The position numbers were made by a program, and so were the translations under genes. DNA of 64,000 bases, taken from contig JAILXR010000001.1 of assembly GCA_050789445.1 (NCBI GenBank), positions 558,001 to 622,000 on the forward strand. The letters are read 5' to 3'. Shown piece by piece: positions 8,447 through 17,400 of the stretch. Origin of the DNA: JAWSVE01 sp050789445 (GTDB lineage: Bacteria > Pseudomonadota > Gammaproteobacteria > Pseudomonadales > Cellvibrionaceae). Position 1 is the stretch's first letter. Each line of letters starts with the position of its first letter. The notes under the pieces are model-generated. The model was not told the origin of the DNA, ran no database searches, and worked only from the letters and a program-made list of their open reading frames with translations.

Positions 8447-10632
8447 TGGTCGATATCGTATTTAACCCTGACGCATCGCTAGTTAACCCTGACCCAGCGC
8501 AAAATTTTAATGCGACGACTTGGGCAGAGGCTAAGGCGTTGCTGGCGTCAAAAGTTGGAGGGTCAAACTTTACTATACAGACTCCTGGCGTTTGTAATAT
8601 TTATGTTGAGACTAACGGCACTGATTTTATTCAAGAGCGCATGCAGCTTGACGACTTCGCGTGCAACGAATCAAACTACGTGAATGTCATTTTCCGCAAC
8701 CAGCCTGATCTTAGAGAGCCATTAAACGCCCCCGCGGGGAACGGTTCCACTGTTGATATAAAGGATGCTCATTGCCACGCTTTCGGCGAGACAGGTATTC
8801 AAGATTTTGTTATTACGGTAGACCCCGCGAATACAAACCCGCGAACAATCGTGTCGGCCAGTGATGTTAGTTCTACCATTGGCTACGGGATGGTCAATGC
8901 GCTGTTAGGCGGCGAAGCTAACCCGAATGTCGGCGGGTCTTATGTGTTTGGCGGTAAATCAATTCACCACTTTATTTTTGCTGGCTGTGGTTTGCAGTTT
9001 TACGGTGCGTATAGAAACGGCAGCGGCCTCGACGTTCTTGTTGAGCACGTTACGATCTATAAATGCGCTACTTTTCGGCCTAACGGGGCATCTGAAACGA
9101 CATTGAAAAATTCAGCGGTTTTCGAAACCCCGTTTTACACAACTGTCGACGAGCTGTCGGACTACAACGCATCAAGTCAAGGTTCGATTAATGGCTCTAC
9201 AGCATCAAATAACTTGGTTAATTTGCTTGCTTCTGATTGCTTTGTTGACGCCGACAGCGGCGACTTCTCACTTAAATTAGGCTCTCCTTTGATTGCTGCG
9301 GGCTACGATTCTGTATCGCAGTCGGTTGTCGACATCGGGGCCATGCAGTCTTTGCCAGCTTCCGGTTTTTCTTTTGTCGACCCCGACATCCTCGTTCGTG
9401 CCGCGGCTGTGACTCTTCAAATTTCTAATGCCTCTGCTGATGGTTTGTCGCTGGGTGATTTTTCTTTAACGCTCGAAGGTCACGCACTCACTTTAAGTAA
9501 TCTTGCGTCCACGGGTGCGAATGCTTACGCCGTTGATGCTTTAGTGCCAGCAAATACCCCGTTGCAGCATGGTTTAGATTTATATGATTTGGTGCTCACT
9601 GAAAATGGTGTTAGCGCAACGGTAGCCGGTGTAACACTGGAAGAACCAGCCAATAAAGATTTTATTGATTTGGCAGACGGTTTAGTTTTTGCGCCACAGT
9701 GGGTCGCGGGTAATGATTATTCTGATGCGGCGATTGTGTTTAATGACTACCGGCAGTTTTCACGCGCATCTGGTTCGCCTATCACAAATAGCCAAATAGC
9801 GCCGGTCGCCGGTGGTGTTGATGGCTGGATTGATGATGGCGTTTCTTCGCTACTACACGACGGGCAACCAGGCACACATGAGGACGGGGTACAAGTTGTT
9901 TACGATCATCATGCAACGCTCCCAGGGGGCGGGCAAGGTGGGGCGGTGGTAGTCAACGCCAACAATACATTTACCGTTGTTGATCCGTCGCCATCTCAAG
10001 ATCAGAGCTTTAGCGTGCAGATGATCGCGCCGGATGGAACTCTTGGTAGTGAAATGTTAGTGACGATTGCGGTCGATAGCGTGGCCGATGCTGTTTCGCC
10101 CGTTATTCAATTAATAGGTTCGGCGGCTGTTAGCGTTGCACAGGGAGCAGTTTATAACGATGCTGGCGCGACCGCGACGGACAATATCGACGGCGATATA
10201 ACGTCAAATATTCAAACGGTTAATAATGTTGATACGTCGACTTTCGGGGCGCAAAACGTAACCTATACCGTTAGCGACGCGGCGGGTAATGCGGCGGCTA
10301 CGGTAACAAGAACGGTTAATGTTGTCGCTGTATCTGGAGCTGATACGACAATACCGGTTATTACTTTAATCGGGCCTTCGATACTTAGCATTTTACAAGG
10401 TGATAATTACAGCGACTCAGGCGCGACGGCGACGGATAATATCGACGGCGATATAACGTCAAATATTCAAACGGTTAATAATGTTGATACGTCGGTTTTA
10501 GGCGCGCAAACCATTACCTATAGCGTTAGCGATGCGGCGGGTAATGTGGCGATCACTAGAACGAGAGTTGTTAATGTTGTTGAAGAGATAAACATTAAAA
10601 AGACGGTTGTTTATTTTCGTCGATACCCTTAG
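8446..10632 (+). CDS. Beta-helix plus DUF5011-repeat surface protein
   Basis: Protein of 728 residues and a good candidate for a phage tail-tip or host-binding protein. The first ~300 residues resemble a right-handed beta-helix: repeated short strands, then DIGAMQ, a common end of secreted beta-helix domains. A central region (about 310-540) is of unknown fold. The C-terminal part holds two DUF5011/HYR-like immunoglobulin repeats, each with DNIDGDITSNIQTVNNVDTS and TYTVSDAAGN or TYSVSDAAGN, a pattern found in bacterial adhesins. The two repeats are almost identical at DNA level over 75 bp, so they may have arisen by recent duplication or been homogenised. The protein ends with a basic tail of about ten residues. 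Confidence 0.65.
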   Translation: MVDIVFNPDASLVNPDPAQNFNATTWAEAKALLASKVGGSNFTIQTPGVCNIYVETNGTDFIQERMQLDDFACNESNYVNVIFRNQPDLREPLNAPAGNGSTVDIKDAHCHAFGETGIQDFVITVDPANTNPRTIVSASDVSSTIGYGMVNALLGGEANPNVGGSYVFGGKSIHHFIFAGCGLQFYGAYRNGSGLDVLVEHVTIYKCATFRPNGASETTLKNSAVFETPFYTTVDELSDYNASSQGSINGSTASNNLVNLLASDCFVDADSGDFSLKLGSPLIAAGYDSVSQSVVDIGAMQSLPASGFSFVDPDILVRAAAVTLQISNASADGLSLGDFSLTLEGHALTLSNLASTGANAYAVDALVPANTPLQHGLDLYDLVLTENGVSATVAGVTLEEPANKDFIDLADGLVFAPQWVAGNDYSDAAIVFNDYRQFSRASGSPITNSQIAPVAGGVDGWIDDGVSSLLHDGQPGTHEDGVQVVYDHHATLPGGGQGGAVVVNANNTFTVVDPSPSQDQSFSVQMIAPDGTLGSEMLVTIAVDSVADAVSPVIQLIGSAAVSVAQGAVYNDAGATATDNIDGDITSNIQTVNNVDTSTFGAQNVTYTVSDAAGNAAATVTRTVNVVAVSGADTTIPVITLIGPSILSILQGDNYSDSGATATDNIDGDITSNIQTVNNVDTSVLGAQTITYSVSDAAGNVAITRTRVVNVVEEINIKKTVVYFRRYP
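10165..10494 (+). repeat. 75-bp near-identical direct repeat inside the DUF5011 domains
   Basis: The segments 10165-10239 and 10420-10494 differ at only two of 75 bases. They encode the same stretch of the two consecutive DUF5011 repeats. Flanking parts of the two repeats are clearly more diverged, so this piece has either been duplicated recently or kept alike by gene conversion. Confidence 0.9.
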
Positions 10633-10639
10633 GTTTTAA

Positions 10640-11545
10640 ATGTCTTTTAATCAAAAACAATTTGTTTGGCCTAGTTCGGCAGATGCTTTACAAGCAGAAG
10701 TCGAACCGGTTTTTATTTCTGGCGACAGCGAGATAAGTCAAGCTATTACCCGTTTAAATGACTTGCCAGCAATTGACTTTAAAAAGAATGCGGTTTCATC
10801 TAGCGCGATCAATGCAAGCGCAACAACGAATAATTTATATTCGCTGCTAGATGTTGACGCGAGTTTTTTAATTGTCCATCCGTTCCAGTATGGCAGCGGC
10901 GACGGTGAAAAGTCGCCTTTGTTTTTATCGGCACCTAACGCGGTAAGTTTGATTGCTGATAAATTAAATGACCGACAAGATTTTAATTTACCGTCGGGAA
11001 ACCTTGACGCCTTAACGCTTTTAATTAGCGATAGAACGCTTAAAGGATTTTCGGATAAGTTAATATCATTTTGTTCTGTTTTTCCTATCGCAGAACTAGA
11101 AACTGTATCAAGAACGGCTAAACAGTTATTGGATTTAGAAAACACAAAACTGGTATTACCCGACGCGCCTTTAAGCGGTCGATTCATGCCAAGAAATCAG
11201 AGGCAAGTTTTATCGGTTGCTGATATCAATGAAAAGCTGTTGTCTAGTGTTTGCGTTTTGGATGGTTATGACGCTGAAAATATTACGCCTTTAGAGGAGC
11301 TTGTTTTACTCGCTGAAAAAAAACAAGCGTATTTAAATAATACCGAGCAAGATTATTTACAACTTAAATCATCTTTCGTTGGCGAATCATGCGAAGCTTT
11401 TTTTTCTAGTGGCAATCGGTCGGCGGTTGCATCGTCCTTGCGGTCTTCGACAACTTCAGGCCATGCACACATTTACAGTGCAGCGGTTTTAATTACTTCC
11501 GTTGAAGGCGGTTTAACCGTATTGCGGGAGATTTTCGAATCATGA
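10640..11545 (+). CDS. Uncharacterised phage tail protein
   Basis: Unrecognised protein of 301 residues between the surface-protein module and the baseplate genes. It is helical with mixed charge. The C-terminal part (SSTTSGHAHIYSAAVLITSVEGGLTVLREIFES) has the feel of a baseplate or tail-associated protein. Its stop overlaps the next ATG (ATGA), placing it in the baseplate operon. A structural or assembly role is inferred from position alone. Confidence 0.55.
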   Translation: MSFNQKQFVWPSSADALQAEVEPVFISGDSEISQAITRLNDLPAIDFKKNAVSSSAINASATTNNLYSLLDVDASFLIVHPFQYGSGDGEKSPLFLSAPNAVSLIADKLNDRQDFNLPSGNLDALTLLISDRTLKGFSDKLISFCSVFPIAELETVSRTAKQLLDLENTKLVLPDAPLSGRFMPRNQRQVLSVADINEKLLSSVCVLDGYDAENITPLEELVLLAEKKQAYLNNTEQDYLQLKSSFVGESCEAFFSSGNRSAVASSLRSSTTSGHAHIYSAAVLITSVEGGLTVLREIFES

Positions 11546-12090
11546 GGCTTGGGGATTATAAAGTACCTGGTAGCGAGTTGAACGTTCATCTCGGGTTTAA
11601 AATTAACGCTAAAGACTTGGGCGGGAATACTAGCGCAAGCGATACCGCTAACGCTGGTATTAAGCCTTCACGTTTTCGGGTTTCGGTTGTTATTAAATTT
11701 TCTAACAGTGATGACTTATTTAGGCTATCCGAAAAAGCTAAAGCCGTCGATGATAACGGAGATTTTGCCGTTTATGAAATCGTCGACAAAACCGCCCAAG
11801 CGATGCAGGTAAAGCGGGTTAAGTTTACCGACAATTTTGACACCAGAGAGATACCAGGCAAGCAAGCTTGGCGGGTTAGTTTTGTTTTGATGGAATATAA
11901 AACCGTTCCAGAGAAAGCCGAGAAAAGACAAGAGTTAAGCGCCGCCGAATCTCAAGGTGTTGAAGGGGCCGAACAAATCAATGAAAGCGAACCAGCCTCA
12001 ATAGAAGAGGAAAAGTTAGTAGGATTCGAAGCCCTATTTAAAAGCATTGATAATGCTTTAGCGCCAAAGGCTGACAATGAAACTACATAA
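11542..12090 (+). CDS. Probable baseplate complex protein
   Basis: Protein of 182 residues that looks like the baseplate complex proteins of K139/kappa-like phages. The pattern includes a beta-rich N-terminal domain beginning RLGDYKVPGSELNVHLGFKI, then RFRVSVVIKFSNSDDLFRL and an acidic, flexible C-terminus. It overlaps both neighbours (four bases before, fourteen after), so translation is coupled with the upstream unknown gene and the downstream hub gene. The specific role, perhaps a hub or LysM-like attachment protein, is inferred. Confidence 0.55.
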   Translation: MRLGDYKVPGSELNVHLGFKINAKDLGGNTSASDTANAGIKPSRFRVSVVIKFSNSDDLFRLSEKAKAVDDNGDFAVYEIVDKTAQAMQVKRVKFTDNFDTREIPGKQAWRVSFVLMEYKTVPEKAEKRQELSAAESQGVEGAEQINESEPASIEEEKLVGFEALFKSIDNALAPKADNETT

Positions 12091-12775
12091 AAGATTATTG
12101 ATTAACGGTGACGAGTTTTTGCCGATTAACGATAATTCTGTATTAGATTTGTTTACACCAGGGAGAGCCGTTTACACAGTGAAAAGCGCGGTGAAATTAT
12201 CGGGTTCCGTGGTTCTTGATTTCGGTTATTCGCTCGACAAAATGAAAACCTTCTTTGTTGGTTATATAGAAACATCGACTTCCGTAGACAGCAATCAACA
12301 GCGCATTTTTTGCCGTGAGATTAGCGCAAAATTAAATACGGTTTTGCCGCTGAATCTTCGCGCCCCAACATACCCAGACGTTTTAAAATCCCTATCAAAA
12401 CAAACTGGCTTGTTTTTTTCTTTCGCTGATAATGAGCACTCGAACAAAAAGACACCGGTTTTTTACTCATGTAATACCGGCTATCACTCGTTAGATTCAA
12501 TCGGTAAGGTTTTCGAAATCCCTAAATACATTTGGCAGCAGCAAGGCGACGGAAAAATATTTTCTGGTAGCTGGAACGATAGTTATTTTTCAAATAAGCC
12601 GCTAACAATCCCCCCTAACTATCAGCAGAAAGTGGGTATATCAGGCCGCGCGAGTATTGCCGCTTTCCCTGGTCTTAGACCAGGGGCGATGATAAACGGG
12701 GAATATCTAACGGGGGTAACATTGATTGATCATTCAATGAACCTAACATGGAATAAAGACCCATGGAAAAAATAA
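12077..12775 (+). CDS. Tail hub protein (gpD-like)
   Basis: Protein of 232 residues at the place of the baseplate hub gene, between a baseplate protein and the spike. The beta-rich pattern with a short N-terminal domain, FVGYIETSTSVDSNQQRIFCREI and then TYPDVLKSLSKQTGLFFSF (about residues 97-115) fits late-control-gene-D / gp27-like hub proteins, in which such a helix is followed by strands. It is shorter than P2 gpD (about 390 residues). It overlaps the spike gene by 13 bases. Homology is weak by eye, so context carries much of the call. Confidence 0.5.
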   Translation: MKLHKRLLINGDEFLPINDNSVLDLFTPGRAVYTVKSAVKLSGSVVLDFGYSLDKMKTFFVGYIETSTSVDSNQQRIFCREISAKLNTVLPLNLRAPTYPDVLKSLSKQTGLFFSFADNEHSNKKTPVFYSCNTGYHSLDSIGKVFEIPKYIWQQQGDGKIFSGSWNDSYFSNKPLTIPPNYQQKVGISGRASIAAFPGLRPGAMINGEYLTGVTLIDHSMNLTWNKDPWKK

Positions 12776-13791
12776 TAAAGCGGCTCGTGTTGCGGTTGTT
12801 TCCTGAATTATCAGGTGATTATCATTTGCCGAAACTGGCAAAGGTTCACGCGATCAGCGATCCAATCAAAAAAGAATCATTAAGTGATGAATACCGGCCT
12901 TTTTATGCCGTTGATTTAATTATTCTGTTGCCGAATAGTGAACCGGATAAATCATTACCAGTTTATAGGGCTGTTCCTTTGCCGGTTTCTTTCGCGGGTG
13001 CCGAACGCGGCGGTTTTGGTTTTCCCGAGCCTGGCACGATAGTTCAAATAGCTTTTGCTTATGGATTGCCGAACAAGCCTTTAATTCAACACGTTTACAG
13101 CGGGGGCTTATTGTTGCCAGACCTCCAAGCCGGTGAACTGGCATGGCAAGATAATCAAAAGGTAAAGCAGCGATTAAGCGTTGCTGCAGATTGGTTAAGG
13201 GAAACAACCGGAACGATAAAAGATTTATCGTTAAAGCGTATTGTTAAAGCGCTTGAAAACTTTGAACATTATTCAACATCAAAAAAAATAACCAAAGGAA
13301 ATGACACCGAGGAAATAAAAGGCGTTAAGTTAATAGAAGTTCTAGGAGCGATTAAAATATTGAGCGGGGGTAGCATTAACTTATCAGCAATTGATAGGTT
13401 AAACCTAACCAGCGCAAGCAATATAAACCAAACAGCAGCAGAGGACTTAATCGAAACTGTAGGCAACGATAACAAAAAAGATGTTGTCAACAATTCAGAA
13501 CAGAATATAGGAAACGATCTTACTTTAAATATAGGAAATATTCTCGAAGCAATAGCAGAGGCGAAAGCATTACTAAAAGTTAAAGATGGGGGAACGGTTT
13601 GGGTTGGAAGCGAAAGCACCAACCTATTGAAAATAGTTGAAAACTTGGCTGGAGTGGTAAGCGATTTAGCCTCGACAGTCTCAACGCATTCTCACCCTAA
13701 CGTTTCAACACCATCACAACAGGCCGCTATAGCGGCACACGGTATACAGGCCAACGCATTAAAAACCGAGCTATCGCCTATTGTAGAATAG
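12763..13791 (+). CDS. Baseplate spike protein (gpV/gp45-like)
   Basis: Protein of 342 residues. The N-terminal part shows an OB-fold-like region (VYRAVPLPVSFAGAERGGFGFPEPGTIVQIAFAYGLPNKPLIQHVYSGG, split here across about residues 66-114) typical of the phage spike family of P2 gpV / Mu gp45 / T4 gp5. The rest is a repetitive beta-helical needle with many Asn, Ile and Gly residues, which forms the membrane-piercing shaft as a trimer. The C-terminal HSHPNVSTPS segment resembles metal-binding spike-tip histidines. It is the last gene of the tail operon, and a strong terminator follows eleven bases later. Confidence 0.75.
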   Translation: MEKIIKRLVLRLFPELSGDYHLPKLAKVHAISDPIKKESLSDEYRPFYAVDLIILLPNSEPDKSLPVYRAVPLPVSFAGAERGGFGFPEPGTIVQIAFAYGLPNKPLIQHVYSGGLLLPDLQAGELAWQDNQKVKQRLSVAADWLRETTGTIKDLSLKRIVKALENFEHYSTSKKITKGNDTEEIKGVKLIEVLGAIKILSGGSINLSAIDRLNLTSASNINQTAAEDLIETVGNDNKKDVVNNSEQNIGNDLTLNIGNILEAIAEAKALLKVKDGGTVWVGSESTNLLKIVENLAGVVSDLASTVSTHSHPNVSTPSQQAAIAAHGIQANALKTELSPIVE

Positions 13792-13801
13792 TGTTAGCCA
13801 A

Positions 13802-13841
13802 GCATAAAAAAAGCACCGGTTAGGTGCTTTTTTTATGCCTG
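13802..13841 (+). terminator. Rho-independent terminator closing the tail operon
   Basis: Perfect 16-bp arms (13802-13817 and 13823-13838) with a 5-base loop. The stem contains GCACC/GGTGC, flanked by A and T runs. It is symmetrical, so it can also serve the minus-strand gene at 13850-14020. Confidence 0.9.
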
Positions 13842-13849
13842 TTATTTTT

Positions 13850-14020
13850 TTAAACACAGCCCCAAATAAACAAAGCCGCACCAATAATTAACCCCGTGTA
13901 AGCTTGGCTTTTTTCTTTCATTGGACTTTCGGCCCTCCACTTTGGAGACACAAACCAGAAGACGCTACCCAAGAATAGAAGCGAACCAAGTACAGTTAAT
14001 AAATTAAATTCAAGACTCAT
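13850..14020 (-). CDS. Small two-segment membrane protein at the prophage end
   Basis: Short gene of 56 residues, read on the minus strand and convergent with the tail operon. An ATG lies five bases after GGAG. The product has two hydrophobic segments (about residues 6-26 and 42-55), joined by a charged loop that is rich in Lys, Glu and Ser. The N-terminus reads MSLEFNLLTVLGSLLFLG. I do not recognise the family. Small membrane proteins at prophage ends can act in lysis, exclusion or lysogenic conversion. The good ribosome site, intact frame and shared terminator support a real gene. Confidence 0.6.
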   Translation of the reverse strand: MSLEFNLLTVLGSLLFLGSVFWFVSPKWRAESPMKEKSQAYTGLIIGAALFIWGCV

Positions 14021-14057
14021 AAATACTCCAATATTACAAATTTAAATATTTTTTAGA

Positions 14058-14072
14058 ATGATAGCCTATCAT
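14058..14072. promoter_or_regulatory. Short palindrome upstream of the small membrane gene
   Basis: ATGATAG-C-CTATCAT, seven-base perfect arms around one base, 38 bp upstream of the start of the small membrane protein gene. It could be an operator. No matching copy is seen elsewhere in the window. Confidence 0.35.
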
Positions 14073-14249
14073 GCCCCCCCGATTCACTCCTCCCACGCCT
14101 GCGCGCTTTTCGCGTTTTTTTTGAGCAAGAAATCAAGTTTGTTGGAAGACCTCTTGTTTTACAGTGTATAAACAGCTTTTGGTGTTTCACCGCAGGAACA
14201 AAAACGAAAACTAATGCAAATTCGAGGGGGGAGGGAAAAAATTTCGATT

Positions 14250-14351
14250 AGGTGTCCAAAAGGTGTCCTAAGAATAGACGTTCAATGACCAATAATGACG
14301 CGGCCGCTCGTCTACAGGCCAGCAAAGACGCTTAATGACCATCAAAGACCC
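14250..14351 (+). repeat. Short direct repeats beside the attachment site
   Basis: Two kinds of direct repeat lie just left of the tRNA-like core. AGGTGTCC occurs at 14250-14257 and 14261-14268, eleven bases apart. A 25-bp repeat, 14277-14301 and 14327-14351, matches at 19 of 25 positions with the shared core AATGACCA. A related AAAGACGC lies between them. Repeats like these next to a phage attachment core are candidates for arm-type integrase or excisionase binding sites. That reading is inferred from position. Confidence 0.5.
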
Positions 14352-14362
14352 GAACAGATAAA

Positions 14363-14387
14363 GGTTCGATCCCGCTAGGCTCCACCA
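14363..14387 (+). other. Prophage attachment site (attR): 3' end of a tRNA or tmRNA gene
   Basis: The 25 bases hold a T-loop (GGTTCGATCCC), the 3' half of an acceptor stem, a discriminator A and an encoded CCA. The 5' side of the T-stem does not pair, because the sequence to the left is phage DNA. No full tRNA can be folded here. The acceptor half AGGCTCC would pair with a 5' end of GGAGCCT or GGGGCCT; the latter type is usual for ssrA (tmRNA), a frequent integration target. The host terminator of the original RNA gene seems to follow at 14427-14460. The intact gene should lie left of the window. Confidence 0.75.
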
Positions 14388-14426
14388 ATTCTATATTTTG
14401 CGCTAATCTATGCGTTGAATTTACAA

Positions 14427-14460
14427 CAAAAAAGCCCGCTCATAGAGCGGGCTTTTTTTA
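14427..14460 (+). terminator. Rho-independent terminator after the attachment site
   Basis: Arms AGCCCGCT (14433-14440) and AGCGGGCT (14446-14453) with a 5-base loop, A run before and T run after. It is probably the original terminator of the tRNA/tmRNA gene and may also serve the minus-strand lipoprotein gene ending at 14491. Confidence 0.85.
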
Positions 14461-14490
14461 TGATTCCTTATTTTACCGATACGATATTGC

Positions 14491-17400
14491 CTAAGGGCAG
14501 ACAGATCGTGCAGCGTCATTATTTGGAAGTGTTGACGTCGATATATAGGAGCAAGAAAATACTCTCACCCAAGTGCCACCATTAAAGTTTGTCCATAATG
14601 GTGGATTAGTATCATCGGGAACATATGAGTCCTGAAACCTTGGCGGTGATACAACTTTTATCCACACTTTATTGTTTGATTTATCGTGCCACATTAGATC
14701 ACCGTTACCAGCATCAACCTCCGCTAAGCTGTTTGCCGGTGTTAAATCAACCACTGTTTGAGGCGCAAAACCTGGTCTAGCATCAGAGTGGCGATAGCTG
14801 CTGACATAAGCCTTTGCTGTTGCTGAGCCAGCAAAAGGAACAGCGATGGTGACAAAGTCTTGTTGGCGCATGAGCATATCCAATTTAAACGTAATGTCTT
14901 CACTTGGAATATTAGGAATTTGTTGTTGCGTGTTTGAATCGTAATTAGAAAAGTTAAAGGCGTAGCGTCCTCCTTTAACAAGGGCCGCATGTCGCATGAT
15001 ATGTAAGCGCATGGGGTTTCCTGTCCTTCCATCAGGAACAAACCAGCGACCAATTTCTTGTCCGTTAGTATCATAACGATTTACGGTTAATTCGCTCACA
15101 AACGAATTTAAATTTGGATCGTCAATATTGGCACCTTCAAAACCTGTGAGTCCGTAATATGGGCCTGTACACGATTTGCCATTTTCATAAGGATCCGCAT
15201 TGGGTGCTACTTGCTTTAAAAGAGTATCAATCACATTAACAGGAACGACATCGACGCAATTTGTTCCTTGTGTCAGGAAAGGATTGTTGTAGACCCAATA
15301 ATTCCCTGGTGTCGCTCCCGTTAATTCTCCATGAGGATCCCATAGTGCACCAGAGAGTGTAAAATGCGGACCACTTCCATCACCTGGCGCAGTCCGAAAC
15401 CCTTTTTCACTATTGATCAAAAGGTTGTTTCTAATGGATACCGTGCCGATCTCTATCGGACGTAAATAATAATCTCGTGTTTCAAGCATTCCGCCATGGG
15501 CAGTTTGCCTAGAAATGCCTCTGTGTCCTTCGGCATCTAAACCTGGGTAGAGTGGGAAGTTAACAACAAGATTATCTTGAATCGCAAACAAACTATGGTA
15601 GCTCGCGAATGCAGTGGGAGGCGCATTAGGGTCAACGTCACTCCATTGGCTTGCATTGTTGAGGCTTTCTCCGACAGTGAGTGAATCTTTAATCAGCCCT
15701 TTAAAACCGGAGCCTTGAAAAAAAGTTCCTGTATTATCAGCTGAAACCCAGTTGTTAAACGTGGCGCCAAGAACGCGATTCCATATACCTACTCGACCTT
15801 TCCAAACTCTAATGTTGTCTAGGCTAAATCTTACGTTTTCAGAATGTGGTTGTTCGTCTATGGTAGGTTGATATTGAAGGGGACCTACAGACCCATTAGA
15901 GCTCTCAGGTCTAGGTGCCCAATCAAATTGAACGTTGTGAGAAAAATTTGAATGCGCGACATTATCCCTAAATATGCCAAGAGGAACATGCCTTGGGATT
16001 ACGGGAACATTTTTGCTGCTACCTAAAGGCCCGTTTGGAAATGATAGCCAAAATCCATTGCCGTCTGAATCGGCGATGTGATTTCCTATCACGGTATTAT
16101 CGGGGTTGGTTAACCAAAGCCCTGAAGATCCTCCGCGAAAACCGTTTAGGCGTTCCGATTCTAGTAAGCGATTGGTTGGTTCGCGAACTTTCAGGACTAA
16201 ATTATTCGCAATAACATTTTTTCGTTCAACAGCATCTTCAAAAAAGATTGCATGTCCACCAATGTCATAACAAATATTATTTTCAAACGTTACACCGTTA
16301 GTTGCATGAATCGTGACGCATCGATGAGATGAACTCCAGATCGAGCTATCCTTAACAACTCTTGTACCATTAGCTGGTATTAGATTTCCTTGGGAACCAT
16401 AACTCAGTTTATGAAAATGAATAGGGTAGCGTCCTTCTCTACCGGCTTGGCCAACGCGATAAAATTCAACACCTTCTATCCAAGTATTCGAGTTGGCTCC
16501 CATGATCATTACATGCGCACCAAATTCGTCACTATTCCAAGAGACGTCGTCAGCTCCTTGAATGAGAATGGATCGGGATAAATTTCCAATCTCTGCACGC
16601 TCATCTAATACGGTTGGGTTTGTGGAGGGTGTTTGTAAATTAGGTTCTGGGGTAAGAGACATGCCGTTTGATGTCACATACTGCAATTTTCCCCAGCGTG
16701 TATTTTGTAATGGATCGATTGTTGTAATGATATTCGAACTAACAGAGGAGATGGTTAGCTCTTCTGTTGGCGTCACATTAAAAAAATCCGTTGGTGCTAT
16801 AACAATACGATCATCTGCTTTCCAATTTACCGAGCTCGCTAAGTTTAATTTTTTTGTCCCTGCATTGGCGTGATCATTTAAAACCGACCAAGCAATATCA
16901 GGTGAATCGCCATAAAGTGCCAGCGTTCCATCGTTAACAACAATCCCTCGACTAGTGGGCGAGCTTCCTGTTGAACCTGTAAGAGTAATAACGGCTTTGT
17001 GTGTAAATGGAGAGCTTGCACTGCCAATTTCTAATGTGCCTTTTATGGTTATTCCAGTTGCTGTTAAATTTACATCTTGCCGGGCGAATACTAATACGCC
17101 ATCAATTTGCACTATTCCTAAAGAAGGGGTATCGATATCTAGTCTGACAGTTTTACCTGTAGGAATGACAACATCTTCACCCGCTTGAGGCGTTGTTCCG
17201 CCCCACGTTTGGGGATCAGACCAATTTTGAAATGAAGTCACCGGTGTGGTTTCCGGTGGAGTTTCTGGTGTAGTTTCTGGTGTAGTTTCCGGTGATGTTT
17301 CTGGTGTAGTTTCTGGTGTAGTTTCTGGTGTAGTTTCCGGTGTAGTTTCCGGTGTAGTTTCTGGTGTAGTTTCCGGTGTAGTTTCTGGTGTAGTTTCCGG

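Noticed and set aside
14330..14400. Complete tRNA gene
   Set aside because: Only the 3' portion is present; the D- and anticodon arms cannot be folded from the phage sequence to the left.
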